A stretch of DNA of 64,000 bases from CAVVGZ01 sp963841845 (lineage in GTDB: Bacteria > Chloroflexota > Anaerolineae > Anaerolineales > Anaerolineaceae), in assembly GCA_963841845.1 (NCBI GenBank), contig CAWJEG010000008.1:1-64000 (forward strand), given 5' to 3'. A model generated the notes under the pieces. The model had not been told where the DNA came from. It made no database searches and worked only from the letters and a program-made list of their open reading frames with translations. The position numbers were made by a program, and so were the translations under genes. Below are positions 9,481 to 18,902 of this stretch, in pieces; positions within the stretch are counted from its first letter, which is position 1, and each line of letters opens with the position of its first letter.

Positions 9481-10707
9481 CTAAACCAGCTGCCTTCCAT
9501 CCCGGTAGGTCCGTTTGACATTTTTAAGATACTCCAGGTCTTCCAATGGATTGCCATCCACGACGATGACATCTGCCAGCTTACCGGCTTCCAATGTGCC
9601 GACTTTGTCTCCAAGGCGGTTAACCAAGGCGGCAACGCTGGTGGCGCTGCGAATGGCACCGTAGCTCCCATCTACCAACCCCAGTTTCACCATAAATTTC
9701 ATTTCAGGGACAATGACCTCATGGCCGACGGCGGGACTGCCGGCGTCTGTGCCAAATACGATGGTGACGCCTGCTTTAGCTGCATCCACCAGACTGTCGA
9801 AGCTGGCGGTATTGGCAACTGCTTTCTGGCGTTCCAGGATTTTCCATTCTGGTATCCTGTACTTGCGGGCGACATCGGCGTTGGCCTGCTGTACCAGGGC
9901 AGAAAAGGTGGTCACGATGGGGATCTTTTTGTCTGCCAGGAGCTGGATGGTCTCGGGGGTCATCTTTCCGCCATGTTCGATCATATCGATGCCGAAATCC
10001 ACCACACGGCGGATGGCTTTCTCAAAAGTGGCGTGGGCGGTGATGTACAGGCCGTTGCGATGGGTTTCATCGATCACAGCCTCCAATTCTGCATCGGTGA
10101 ACTCGAGGAGGTCATGGCAGGCCATGATCTTGATCAGATCAGCATTGTTGCGCACCTGTTCACGGACGGCACGGCGCATTTCATCCGGACCGGAAGCCTC
10201 ATGGCAGCACCAGTAGGTATGCCCGCCGGTTTGGACAATGGCTTCCCCGCAGATCAGCACACGCGGACCCGGGAAAATGCCCTGTTCAACGACCTGTTTG
10301 GCCGTATAGCTGGTCTTATTCATGCCCAGGTCACGTACGGTGGTTACGCCGGCGCGCAGGTTGATCAACATATTGCCGGCACATTTATAGGCGCTGACTT
10401 CGGGGGTGTCATTCAGCGCCTGGTGAGCCAGGTCGTGGATGCCGTCCCAGGCGAGGTGCAGATGGCTGTTGATCAGGCCTGGCAGGATGGTACCGCCGGT
10501 TTCGATGGTTTCGACCGAATCGGAGCCCAGCTCTTCCACTTTTCCAACAGCCTTAATTTTTTGACCGTCGATCTCCACGAAACCATTCTCGATGACCTGG
10601 TCTCCCACTGCGGTAAGGACGCGTCCCTTGAGGATGAAGTGTTTGGACTCAAAATCAAATAATGGTTTGGTGATATTTTGAAAACGCCAGGCAGGTGGTT
10701 CGGGCAT
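9481..10707 (-). CDS. Metal-dependent amidohydrolase (imidazolonepropionase-like)
   Basis: This intact 408-residue amidohydrolase has a small N-terminal beta-sandwich (ILKGRVLTAVGDQVIENG) and a TIM-barrel with NSHLHL (HxH metal site), LIKIM (Lys), TAHAT, IEHGG and GTDAG. It closes with GTLEAGKLADVIVVDGNPLE. All metal-site residues are present, so activity is expected: cytoplasmic hydrolysis of an amide, possibly a dipeptide or cyclic amide. It is the first gene of the operon that continues into the binding protein (117 bases apart) and importer. ATG 10707 follows GGAGG at a normal distance. It resembles the broken gene at 4405-5665 and the pair at 37352 and 39602. Confidence 0.92.
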   Translation of the reverse strand: MPEPPAWRFQNITKPLFDFESKHFILKGRVLTAVGDQVIENGFVEIDGQKIKAVGKVEELGSDSVETIETGGTILPGLINSHLHLAWDGIHDLAHQALNDTPEVSAYKCAGNMLINLRAGVTTVRDLGMNKTSYTAKQVVEQGIFPGPRVLICGEAIVQTGGHTYWCCHEASGPDEMRRAVREQVRNNADLIKIMACHDLLEFTDAELEAVIDETHRNGLYITAHATFEKAIRRVVDFGIDMIEHGGKMTPETIQLLADKKIPIVTTFSALVQQANADVARKYRIPEWKILERQKAVANTASFDSLVDAAKAGVTIVFGTDAGSPAVGHEVIVPEMKFMVKLGLVDGSYGAIRSATSVAALVNRLGDKVGTLEAGKLADVIVVDGNPLEDLEYLKNVKRTYRDGRQLV

Positions 10708-11064
10708 AGTTCCTCCAAATATTGAATATAGATTTTTTTGCTGCTTGATTTATAAAGCTTGTGGTTTTCAAACCAACAAACATTACTGCATCATAAAATT
10801 ATTATACAATTTCCTTATCAAAAAAACTGGAATCCCTCAAAAAAATCCAGGCCACCGTTTTTCCTCACAGGATTCCATGAAAGGATTTTATTAATGGCAG
10901 CTTTATAGGGCATATAGAGGCATGCAATGCATTTTCAGAGGATTGATTAAACAAATGTGATCCTTCATTCGTAAGAAGTATTATGAACATTCTTTTGTCA
11001 CCCGGATTCTCATTTTAATTAATTGAGTTTGTCCGAGTCGGTCCATTGATTGCTGCATAATTTA
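10708..11064 (-). promoter_or_regulatory. Intergenic region with a candidate promoter of the first importer operon
   Basis: This 357-base AT-rich gap lies between the LarA-type gene and the amidohydrolase. On the minus strand TATAAT (plus-strand 10801-10806) lies 94 bases before ATG 10707 and could be a -10 element. I see no convincing -35 at 17 bases. No gene and no strong hairpin was found in the remainder. Confidence 0.4.
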
Positions 11065-12345
11065 TCAAGTGGGGTCTCCGCCAGAATCATTAATCGGGAT
11101 GGTTGATGATCCAGAAGGAAAAACGGATACGGATGCCGAATCTCCAAATCTGTCCAGCAACTGGGATATGGTATCCTGAAGGGAGTCTACTGGAATGATG
11201 CCAATCCTTCTTAAATCAGCTGGATCAATACCATCTGTGAGCATGAAAATTTGTTTTTCTGCTCTAATACGTGCCAGTGCATAGGCAATTACATTATACG
11301 TCACCTTGCCCTGGCGGCGGGTAATCTTTCTCAGATAGAAATCTGCGTCCCCTGCAGGGGCGGTGAGCAGGCTGAAAAATTCGTCCCCGCCAATCCCATC
11401 CGGACAGGCGGCAACCGCCAGGATCGCACCGCCTTTTTTTACAGCAGCATCCCCAAATTCTATGGCCCGTACACCCTGGTACAGGTCATAGTCGTATGGA
11501 TAGGCAGAGGTTATGGCAATATCAGCCAGGCCTTCATGGGGAACCTCAAATACCTGGCGGGCAAAGACCAACCCTTCCTGGTAAACCTGATCCACAGAAC
11601 CGGCGAATATTTTGGCTATGGAACCATCCTGGCATTGGACGATATCGATCAGGAAATCAAAAGGAACGAATCTGGCAGCTTCATCGATATCCATCCGGCA
11701 GGGGATGTCATTGCTTGCAAACTGCCGGAAACCAAGCGGAACAAGGGAGTGGTTCGCATTGATGGTGTCCAGGGAGGCTATCCCGGGCAGAATCAATTTA
11801 CCCCCACCCGAATATCCGGCAAATGGACTGGGGCCAATGTGCCCGATTCCGATTCGAAAATTCGCCCCCATCACCTCCCGGTTAAACCAGAGCGGGGTCC
11901 CACGGCTGGTTAAACCCACAAAAACCTGCTGGCTTTCCTGCTGGCAATCGTGCTGCAAAATCCGGTATCCCTCATAGACCCGGTCGCCAACTTTTTTGCG
12001 GACTTCCTTTTCGGTTGCCTGGCGATGGGTACCATGGGTGACCAGGATGGTGATGTCGTCGCCTTTTATTCCGGCTCTTTCCAGTTCAGCCAGTACAGCG
12101 GGGAGGACCAGGTGAGCAGGGGTTGTACGGGTCTGATCATCCACCAGGATGATGACTTTCCCGCCATGTCTCGCAGGGGAAGACAGGAGCAAGGATCGTA
12201 ATGGTTGGGATACCACCAGGTTCAACTCACCAGGGACATCCGCACAGGGTAAAATTTTATTGGGGGCAAATATCCCTTTCAGGTTGGATGGTGGAACATC
12301 AATCGTCTGGAAGGCAGTGCCATAAGGGAGTTGGATAAGCGCCAT
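11065..12345 (-). CDS. larA: LarA-family (DUF2088) nickel-pincer-dependent racemase/epimerase homologue
   Basis: This 426-residue protein shows the LarA fold. The N-terminal domain carries ILVDDQTRTTP and VTHGTHRQATEKEV, and the middle carries GYSGGGKLILPGIASLDTI, where the Lys that binds the nickel-pincer nucleotide in lactate racemase lies in the same local context. NHSLV supplies a conserved His. In known enzymes LarA interconverts D- and L-2-hydroxyacids by hydride transfer. Related proteins act on malate, phenyllactate or gluconate. The cofactor-making larB, larC and larE are not in this window. It is the last gene of a nine-kb minus-strand run containing sugar-type oxidoreductases, suggesting a sugar-acid or hydroxyacid substrate. 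That is inference. Confidence 0.88.
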   Translation of the reverse strand: MALIQLPYGTAFQTIDVPPSNLKGIFAPNKILPCADVPGELNLVVSQPLRSLLLSSPARHGGKVIILVDDQTRTTPAHLVLPAVLAELERAGIKGDDITILVTHGTHRQATEKEVRKKVGDRVYEGYRILQHDCQQESQQVFVGLTSRGTPLWFNREVMGANFRIGIGHIGPSPFAGYSGGGKLILPGIASLDTINANHSLVPLGFRQFASNDIPCRMDIDEAARFVPFDFLIDIVQCQDGSIAKIFAGSVDQVYQEGLVFARQVFEVPHEGLADIAITSAYPYDYDLYQGVRAIEFGDAAVKKGGAILAVAACPDGIGGDEFFSLLTAPAGDADFYLRKITRRQGKVTYNVIAYALARIRAEKQIFMLTDGIDPADLRRIGIIPVDSLQDTISQLLDRFGDSASVSVFPSGSSTIPINDSGGDPT

Positions 12346-12499
12346 CTCTCTGAATTCCTCTCAGTCCAGGCAGACACGGGGCAGCAGGGATAATTTTCTG
12401 AACAGGTAAAAATTGGCCGTTACCATGACAGTGTACCTTTATTATTGGTTTTTGGATAATCAGTCTATAAAAAGTTTTCTAAATATCCTTATTTGCTCA

Positions 12500-13306
12500 T
12501 CATCCGGCTTGTTTTTGCCCGGACACGATGAAGTAGTTGATACTGGCAAAGAAATCCCCTTCGGCAGCTGTTTGTTCAAGCTCACTCATCCAGGATTGAT
12601 GCTCCGAATCTGTGATACCTCCGCCGTTTAGTGCAGCCTGGGCTGCCCGGGTCAGGGCATAGTACATAGCGGATTTGTCATCCAGACCGTACGAAACCAG
12701 CGGGAGAATCTGAATTTCCTTGAGTCCGGCTTTCTTCAAACGCCTGTATAACTGGCGCCCGCTCCAGGAATTACTGCCGTAGTGATCGGCACGCCAGTGG
12801 AGGATCTTTCGGGTTAATTCCACCCGGGAATGGTTGACGGTTATGGTTTCAAAATCCCAGTCCATCAGGACAATTGCGCAGCCGGGTTTCACGACCCTTA
12901 CCATTTCTGAAACAATGGCATCCGGTTGGTCTACGTTCAGCAAAAGCCGGGCAGCAAAAGCTCCGTTAAAGGTTCCGGCTGGAAAGGGAATTTGTGCTCC
13001 GCCACCTGCCAGGAAGCGGATGCCATCCTGAAGATCCTGCATTTGGGCATAGCGGATGGCCTGGGGGATGTAGAAGAAGGAAGAATCCATTCCAACAATG
13101 CAACCGCAAGAACCCAGATGGTTTACCGCCTGGCGGCAGAGAGCACCGCTGCCGCTGCCCACCTCAAGCCACATTTCACCCGGCTTAAGGTGCAGTTCCT
13201 CAATCAGACGATCATTAATAGAGCGTTGATCTGGATAATGGGTCTGATCTTCAAGGAACTGCACACTGCGCAGGGCGTCCTGCCGGTTTTCTGTGTTGGA
13301 TGCCAT
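12500..13306 (-). CDS. Class I SAM-dependent methyltransferase
   Basis: This 268-residue protein has motif I as LEVGSGSGALCRQAV near residue 50. The acidic motif II region (GMDSSFFYIPQAIRYA) and a UbiE/Methyltransf_11-like core (GGGAQIPFPAGTFNGAFAAR) follow, then VVKPGCAIVLMDWDFE. The length and order fit a soluble small-molecule methyltransferase. It begins 19 bases after the stop of the TIM-barrel gene, so it is probably cotranscribed with it. The substrate is not deducible. In this operon it may modify a sugar-like intermediate, or it may be a general quinone/phenol-type methylase. Confidence 0.85.
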   Translation of the reverse strand: MASNTENRQDALRSVQFLEDQTHYPDQRSINDRLIEELHLKPGEMWLEVGSGSGALCRQAVNHLGSCGCIVGMDSSFFYIPQAIRYAQMQDLQDGIRFLAGGGAQIPFPAGTFNGAFAARLLLNVDQPDAIVSEMVRVVKPGCAIVLMDWDFETITVNHSRVELTRKILHWRADHYGSNSWSGRQLYRRLKKAGLKEIQILPLVSYGLDDKSAMYYALTRAAQAALNGGGITDSEHQSWMSELEQTAAEGDFFASINYFIVSGQKQAG

Positions 13307-13325
13307 GGTATCGTATCTATGGTTC

Positions 13326-14741
13326 TTAAAATAATCCCAATTCTTTCAATGCCTGGGCACCGCCATCGAGGTTTCCCAGGTTCATGCCGGCATAAGAAGG
13401 AGAATATACAATACCCTTACCACCAGCGCGGAACGTTGCCAGTACACTTCTGCGGACAATATCCGGTGTGCAAACAGCCTGTTCGGCTTTGTTACGAGGG
13501 GCATCCACGCCGATACCCATGTACACATCCACTTTTCCTTCCACACCCCTGACGGCATCCTGGCATTGACCGAAAACGTAGGTATCCGGATCCATTCCTT
13601 TCTGGACTACCTCATCCCAGCCGGCTTCATTCAAGCCGAGCATTTTATACATCATGGGGGTCAGTTCCTGGGGAGTGAAATCACGTAGTACCGCTTTGTG
13701 CAGGTCACTCATCTCGTTATGGTAAATCAGGCCGGATTGGTGCTGGTAGGTAATCGGTTTGACCCAGTCTGACCAGGTTGCCATTTCTGCCCACGGCCAT
13801 TGGGCTTTGCGCAGCGGGTTAAAGTGGTTCCGGTTCCAGACATTGAGCCCGAACTTCAAATCCGGGTTGCACCACTTGGTGATACCGTAGAGTTCGCGGT
13901 CCATGTCTTTATTTCGTTCCACCCAGTAGCGTTCCCACAACAGCACTTCCGGATGGAAGTAAAGACGGCGCATAAACTCGACGAGATAGCCATCAACAAA
14001 AGTTTGCCCGGCACGGGCTTGCTGGACAAATTCATGCAGGGATTTAAACCCCCGCTTAACAGCTTCGATATCGATGCCCTGCTGCATGGCTTCCTGGCGG
14101 CAGTACTTGCAGAAGCAGTTCGGCACCATCCCGGAAAGTACATTATCCATCGGGCTGCGGCGTTCGTTGCACCACATGACCCCATCGATATCATAACTTC
14201 GGCAGTAATCCTCAAATATCGAATGCCACCAGCCGCGATAATCCGGGTTATTGATGCATGGCTCGCTGCCAATGCGATTGAAGACATCCACCTCAAGCAT
14301 TTGCGGCATATTGGGGATATTTACCGCCGTCGCTGATCCATGACCGGCATATTTGAACAATGGCTCCATTACTTCCGGATAGATTTTCATACCCTTCCGG
14401 CGTGCTTCCGGGATGATCATATCCAGGATGTCTTTTCCCTCCAGCTGGGCGTCTTTTGCCCGGAAGTTGCTGACCCTGGTGTTTTTATAATATTCGGGAT
14501 GATGGGCGATATAGGACCCACCGCTCAAGGAGAAGTCTTCCTTTACCCCGTGATCCGGCCAGCCCTCAAGTTTCCAGGAGATACGCCGGCCGACTTTTAG
14601 TCCCAGCCAGGATATGGTACCAACAAGCAGAACGTTGATGCCGAAACGGTTGCTAAAAAGGTCCAGGATATTCTCGACGCCTTCATCAACAACACTGATC
14701 GGGCTTATTTGAATTCCGACAAATTTATTATCTTCAGTCAT
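13326..14741 (-). CDS. TIM-barrel glycoside-hydrolase-like protein of unknown function
   Basis: This 471-residue soluble protein has no signal peptide. It has features of hypothetical glycosyl-hydrolase TIM barrels: KIYPEVMEPLFKY at an early strand, the acid-containing segment YDIDGVMWCNERRSPMDNV near residue 195, and then a cysteine cluster, CFCKYC. An aromatic-rich second half follows (WNRNHFNPLRKAQWPWAEMA, YGITKWCNPDLKFGLNVW). The family is unnamed to me, and catalytic residues are guesses. Tight spacing (20 bases to the oxidoreductase, 19 to the methyltransferase) puts it in the same operon. This suggests action on a sugar or sugar-acid conjugate inside the cell. The Cys-x-Cys-x-x-Cys may bind a metal. 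Confidence 0.62.
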   Translation of the reverse strand: MTEDNKFVGIQISPISVVDEGVENILDLFSNRFGINVLLVGTISWLGLKVGRRISWKLEGWPDHGVKEDFSLSGGSYIAHHPEYYKNTRVSNFRAKDAQLEGKDILDMIIPEARRKGMKIYPEVMEPLFKYAGHGSATAVNIPNMPQMLEVDVFNRIGSEPCINNPDYRGWWHSIFEDYCRSYDIDGVMWCNERRSPMDNVLSGMVPNCFCKYCRQEAMQQGIDIEAVKRGFKSLHEFVQQARAGQTFVDGYLVEFMRRLYFHPEVLLWERYWVERNKDMDRELYGITKWCNPDLKFGLNVWNRNHFNPLRKAQWPWAEMATWSDWVKPITYQHQSGLIYHNEMSDLHKAVLRDFTPQELTPMMYKMLGLNEAGWDEVVQKGMDPDTYVFGQCQDAVRGVEGKVDVYMGIGVDAPRNKAEQAVCTPDIVRRSVLATFRAGGKGIVYSPSYAGMNLGNLDGGAQALKELGLF

Positions 14742-14761
14742 TTTTTCCTCCAGTTAATGGG

Positions 14762-15862
14762 TTATATCCAGGCTTCCGGAATGCCCTGGCGCTTATAAAA
14801 CTCACGCATGGTAACCTTCTGCTGGGTTTCCGCAGATTCCACGCATGCGAGGGTGACTCCCAGCGTTTTCAGGTGATCCTTTCCGCTGGTGATCAACGGG
14901 GTGCCAAGGATAATGGCGTCGATAAATTCCCTTAAAAGACCGCGGGTATCATCCACAAAAGCAATGCAGGGTTCCAGGGGAATTTCCTGCAGCGGTTCCA
15001 CATCATCGCCTTCTTTAAAACGATGACCAGTCAAAGCAAGGGCCGGGTCCATCCTGGCGGCATACAAATCGCTGAACTGCTTTTTCTGGATGATGACACC
15101 GCCGTCGCAGTCGGTGCGCCATTCAAAACAAAAACGGTTCCACCCGGAGGTCCATGTGCCAAGGTAATTAACGTGCATACCGCTCTTTAATTCAAAAAGG
15201 GCAGAAACACAACAGTCATCCTCGTAAGTGCTCCAATTGGGGCGCCAGGTATCTGCTTTGACTGAGATGATCTCATCCTCGTAGCAGTAGCGGATCAGGT
15301 CAAAGTGGTGGACGGACTGTTCCAACAGCATGGGTTGTTTCATGATCAGGGGATACTTGTTCAGGTCCTTGCGGTTGCCATCGCGGTTGCGAATGTAATT
15401 AAAGTTCGCAAAACCGGGTACTCCGTAGGTTTTATCGCGGATTAGCTGGCGGAGCATCTGGCTGGAAGCCAGGTAGCGGAAATTATGACCGACCATTAAT
15501 TTCAAGTTGGCTTGTTCAGCCTTGCGGACCATGTCGATACTTTCCGGAAGCACTTCTGAGAGGGGCTTTTCACAGAGAACATGGCAGCCGTTTTTGAAGG
15601 CTGTCAAGGTTTGCTCGTGGTGGACTTCCGGCGGGGTTACCAGATTCACTGCATCGGCTTCAACAGAGGCAAAGGCTTCTTCCAGGCTGCTGAAGCAGGG
15701 GGTTTCAGGCTGACCCCAATCCAACAGCGTTTGCCTGGCAAGGTCAACGCGCTGGCGGACATAGGCTACGTTGCATGTGCGGGGATCTTCCCCAACCACC
15801 TTTGCCCACTGCTCGCCTCTCACCCCCATGCCTACCTGGATAAATCGTACGGGTGTATTCAT
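14762..15862 (-). CDS. Gfo/Idh/MocA-family NAD(P)-dependent oxidoreductase
   Basis: This 366-residue enzyme has an N-terminal Rossmann fold (VRFIQVGMGVRGEQW), the family signature CEKPLSEVLPESI with the catalytic-region Lys, and a C-terminal alpha/beta domain containing EQSVHHFDLIRYCYEDE. In that segment the His-Asp pair is typical of sugar and inositol dehydrogenases. It oxidises or reduces a hydroxyl of a cyclic or open polyol with NAD(P). It lies between the epimerase (24 bases upstream) and the TIM-barrel protein (20 bases downstream). It is not closely similar to the three Gfo/Idh proteins at 42-54 kb. Confidence 0.92.
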   Translation of the reverse strand: MNTPVRFIQVGMGVRGEQWAKVVGEDPRTCNVAYVRQRVDLARQTLLDWGQPETPCFSSLEEAFASVEADAVNLVTPPEVHHEQTLTAFKNGCHVLCEKPLSEVLPESIDMVRKAEQANLKLMVGHNFRYLASSQMLRQLIRDKTYGVPGFANFNYIRNRDGNRKDLNKYPLIMKQPMLLEQSVHHFDLIRYCYEDEIISVKADTWRPNWSTYEDDCCVSALFELKSGMHVNYLGTWTSGWNRFCFEWRTDCDGGVIIQKKQFSDLYAARMDPALALTGHRFKEGDDVEPLQEIPLEPCIAFVDDTRGLLREFIDAIILGTPLITSGKDHLKTLGVTLACVESAETQQKVTMREFYKRQGIPEAWI

Positions 15863-15886
15863 AAAAATCCTGGCTCCTTTTTATCA

Positions 15887-16855
15887 TTAAGGTTCATTAA
15901 GATAATCTCGCAGATGTATAACCGGGTCAATTTGCGGTAAAAAATTAGCGTCCCGTTTTATCCGGCTGATATCCAGAGCTCCCCGGTAATCATTTTCGCT
16001 AAATACCAGGCTGGCTTCCCCAGGATTATCTGCCCAATCAATATCAAGCCCATGAGAGGAGAAAGCGGACACAAGGCCGGACAGGGATGTGGTCTTTCCG
16101 GAACCCAAATTATAAACCGGGAAATTCCAGCCAGGGGCTTGCAAAAGATTCAGGAGTGCACGGGCAATGTCGCTGGTATGGATCCAATCCCGGGTAATAT
16201 CCGGTCCAGAAACACGAACAGTCTGTTTGCCTTTGAGGGCCATTTTTAAGCGGTACATCAGGCTCATGTGCTGGCGTGCCCCGGTGGGTCTTTCCATGCT
16301 GCCATATACGGAAGCAAAACGCACGGATGCGACCGGTTTACCGTTTAATTCCTGCATGCGCTGTCCGAGAAGCTCAGCGGAATATTTGGTGATGGCATAG
16401 AGGTTGTTGAGTGACAGCGGGGAATCTTCGCCGACATTTCCCCCATCCGGTGGCGGTGTCGGGAGGTATACACCGGTACTGCTGCAGAGGATTAATTTTT
16501 CAATGCTCTTTATGGCTGACAGGGCATATAAAGCATTTACAGCACTCCCCAGGTTGACATCGATTATTAATTCCGGCTGCTGCATTTCCTTCTGGATTGT
16601 GGGAGTAATGGCAGCGGCATGGACAAGGTGTGTCACATTTTCTGCTGCGCAGAGACCAATCAGCGCATTCCTGTCCCTCACATCCAGGGCGTGGATGGTT
16701 ATACGGTCACGGTAAGGGGCCAGGAAAGAATCTACCTCAGCAGTTAGCGGCAGGATATCGGCGGCGATGACATGCGCCTGCGGAAGGTCCTGTGCGAACC
16801 GGCGAACTAAATTGATGCCTACAAAACCTAAACCACCAGTAATCAGTATGTTCAT
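15887..16855 (-). CDS. NAD-dependent epimerase/dehydratase (extended SDR)
   Basis: This 322-residue extended short-chain dehydrogenase has the nucleotide-binding motif TGGLGFVG at residues 6-13. The catalytic Ser lies in LILCSSTGVY, and the YxxxK pair is in LYAITKYSAELLG, so the active site is complete. RDWIHTSDIARALLNLL and VYNLGSGKTTSL are typical of sugar-nucleotide or sugar-acid epimerases, as in uronate dehydrogenase and denD-type enzymes. It starts 3 bases after the regulator gene stops and is certainly cotranscribed. Together with the downstream dehydrogenase it suggests carbohydrate or hydroxyacid metabolism. Confidence 0.9.
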   Translation of the reverse strand: MNILITGGLGFVGINLVRRFAQDLPQAHVIAADILPLTAEVDSFLAPYRDRITIHALDVRDRNALIGLCAAENVTHLVHAAAITPTIQKEMQQPELIIDVNLGSAVNALYALSAIKSIEKLILCSSTGVYLPTPPPDGGNVGEDSPLSLNNLYAITKYSAELLGQRMQELNGKPVASVRFASVYGSMERPTGARQHMSLMYRLKMALKGKQTVRVSGPDITRDWIHTSDIARALLNLLQAPGWNFPVYNLGSGKTTSLSGLVSAFSSHGLDIDWADNPGEASLVFSENDYRGALDISRIKRDANFLPQIDPVIHLRDYLNEP

Positions 16856-16858
16856 GAT

Positions 16859-17539
16859 TTACCCCATACTCCGTATCGATTGCAATGCAGCCAGGGCACG
16901 TTGTTTTGCATCTTCAATGTGGGAAATTAATACCCCTTCTATTTTATCCATATTTTGCTGCCTGATCTGGTTTAATATTTCCTGGTGGATTTGGTGCGGC
17001 TGCTTGGGCTGGGTAAAATGTGTTTTACTGGTAATACCCATTAAGATCATGGTTTGGGATCTAATCGCCTGCCAGGCATTCTGCAACCGTTTGTGGTCTG
17101 CCAGCAGGAAGAATGTATCGTGAAATGCCATATCATATTGAGCCAGCAACCCAACCCCATCCGCCTGGTTTTCAGTATGCTCCATATGGAAGATCATCTG
17201 CTGCAAATAATCATAATGGCTGTTTTCCAATACCGGGATGGCACGTTTGATGGCATTTTTTTCCAGCAAAATCCGAAAACTGTATATCTCAAGGATATCC
17301 TTTTCGTTAAAATCTACCACGAAATACCCGCGGCGAGGCTGGGAGGTAACCAGTCCTTCCTGTTCCAGGGCAGATAATACCTCCCGGATGGGGGTCCTGC
17401 TTATTCCTAATTGTTCAGAAATTTTTGACTCAATGATGCGTTCGCCGGGCATCAACAAACCCTGCAGGATAGCTGCCCGAATCTTACCCTCAGTGGAATA
17501 AGCGCAGGACAGCCGGCTGGTTATTTTCATTAAACCCAT
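16859..17539 (-). CDS. GntR-family transcriptional regulator, FCD (FadR-like) subfamily
   Basis: This 226-residue regulator has an N-terminal winged helix-turn-helix (KIRAAILQGLLMPGERI, then SEQLGISRTPIREVLSALEQ) and a helical FCD effector domain from about residue 90. The metal-ligand-type residues of the FCD domain are visible (DMAFHDTFFLLADH, then QIHQEILNQ and SHIEDAKQRA). These proteins are usually repressors relieved by a carboxylic acid ligand and bind operators of the form TNGTNNNACNA. Such a palindrome, ATTGTAGACAAT, lies at 20194-20205 before the aminotransferase that heads this gene run. This is the only clear local regulator in the first half of the window. Confidence 0.93.
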   Translation of the reverse strand: MGLMKITSRLSCAYSTEGKIRAAILQGLLMPGERIIESKISEQLGISRTPIREVLSALEQEGLVTSQPRRGYFVVDFNEKDILEIYSFRILLEKNAIKRAIPVLENSHYDYLQQMIFHMEHTENQADGVGLLAQYDMAFHDTFFLLADHKRLQNAWQAIRSQTMILMGITSKTHFTQPKQPHQIHQEILNQIRQQNMDKIEGVLISHIEDAKQRALAALQSIRSMG

Positions 17540-17650
17540 CGCCTTGTATCATGCCTTAATGTCTCCTCACGTGATCAACAATCTGTACGAATCCATTCTT
17601 GTTAATTTTCCGGGTATAAAGAAATACAAATTCTGACTGCAATCCATGGT

Positions 17651-18883
17651 TTACTGCTTTTGTAAAATATACCCGGACCCTGTAGATCTGGAAATCGCTA
17701 TCCTGGCAATGATATAGACACTGAAAAGTGATCCGGGTACTATTGCCAGAGCCATGGGAATCCCGAATCTGCCCGCCACAACACCGGCTATGATCGGGCC
17801 AATAATATGCCCTATTGTCATCAAGGAGTTATAAAGGCTGAGGCGTTTGCTGATATCTGAAGGTATTTTTTCTCCCTCGACGACAAGCGTCATACTGGTT
17901 ACCCTGCTTACACCAAAAGCGAACCCGACTATAACTACCAGCAGGGTAAGTCCCCAGAGGAGTCCGCTGAAAGGCAATAATGTAATTGCCAGGGTTAGGG
18001 AAATCACCCCGGCAGCATTAACTTTTCCCGTTGTATCACCGGTAATTAAATAACCGCAAAACGGCCGGATGATACCGGATAGAAAATTCTCCAAACCCAT
18101 CATGGCTCCTATGGTAGTGTAGGTAAGGCCAGAACTCAACCCATATAATGGAAAATAGGTTGAAAAAATTGCTATTGAGCTCGCCATGGTGAAGGCAGTT
18201 GCCATCCCAATTAGGACTACAGGTGTGTTAATCAGTTTTAGATTAAAAATTTCCCGTAATTTGTGAAAGGCAATTGGTGATGGTAAAGGCATTTGGCCGA
18301 TTTTAACATCGGGTGGCAGCCTGGAAGCGCTAAGAATGATGCCCAGAATCATTAACCCGCACACTGCAAAGGCAGTCGGGTATCCGTATGTATCCGTTAG
18401 ATAACCGACCATAAGCGAGCCGATGGCCATACCCAGGGCAATGCTGGATGTATACAACCCCACAGCAAACCCTGTACTGGTATTTTTTGGCAGATGCTTT
18501 TGGGCAGTTGTGTATATCATCACGGTCAGGATCCCTACCCCCACGGAGTTTACAGCAATTGCCAGCCAGATAAATAATCCTTCTGGTTCGGTGACAAAAA
18601 GGAAACAGCTTATTGAAACCAGTAGAGCACCAACCTGGATGAGCCTTTTTTCGTGATGACCTTGATAAAGAAATCCGGTTAATATGCTGGAGATTCCCTC
18701 TATTGTTGAGAGAAATGCCATGATGAATCCAATGAGCGATAGGGAAAGATCCTGGGATTCAAGGTAGCCAACTACAATGACCAGGAAACCGCCATCTCCT
18801 ATCCCCATAAATAGCACACACAGCAGGCAGATAAGAAAATACCTGTATTGAGCCGCTTTTTTAAAAACAGAATCTCTAATCAA
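17651..18883 (-). CDS. Major facilitator superfamily transporter
   Basis: This 410-residue, strongly hydrophobic protein has about twelve predicted helices in two halves separated by a basic loop near residue 200 (SRLPPDVKIG). Gly-rich helices are visible (FMGIGDGGFLVIVVGYL, TSSIALGMAIGSLMVGYLTD), and a cytoplasmic loop carries basic residues (YQGHHEKRL). It is a secondary carrier, direction unknown. Beside a GntR/FCD repressor, an aminotransferase and sugar-type dehydrogenases, uptake of an organic acid or sugar acid is the simplest reading. No subfamily could be assigned. Confidence 0.88.
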   Translation of the reverse strand: MIRDSVFKKAAQYRYFLICLLCVLFMGIGDGGFLVIVVGYLESQDLSLSLIGFIMAFLSTIEGISSILTGFLYQGHHEKRLIQVGALLVSISCFLFVTEPEGLFIWLAIAVNSVGVGILTVMIYTTAQKHLPKNTSTGFAVGLYTSSIALGMAIGSLMVGYLTDTYGYPTAFAVCGLMILGIILSASRLPPDVKIGQMPLPSPIAFHKLREIFNLKLINTPVVLIGMATAFTMASSIAIFSTYFPLYGLSSGLTYTTIGAMMGLENFLSGIIRPFCGYLITGDTTGKVNAAGVISLTLAITLLPFSGLLWGLTLLVVIVGFAFGVSRVTSMTLVVEGEKIPSDISKRLSLYNSLMTIGHIIGPIIAGVVAGRFGIPMALAIVPGSLFSVYIIARIAISRSTGSGYILQKQ

Positions 18884-18902
18884 GTTGCAGCCTGTTTAAA
18901 TT

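Noticed and set aside
9436..10662. Long plus-strand open frame of 408 codons
   Set aside because: It is antisense to the intact amidohydrolase at 9481-10707, whose metal motifs are clear. The plus frame resembles no protein.
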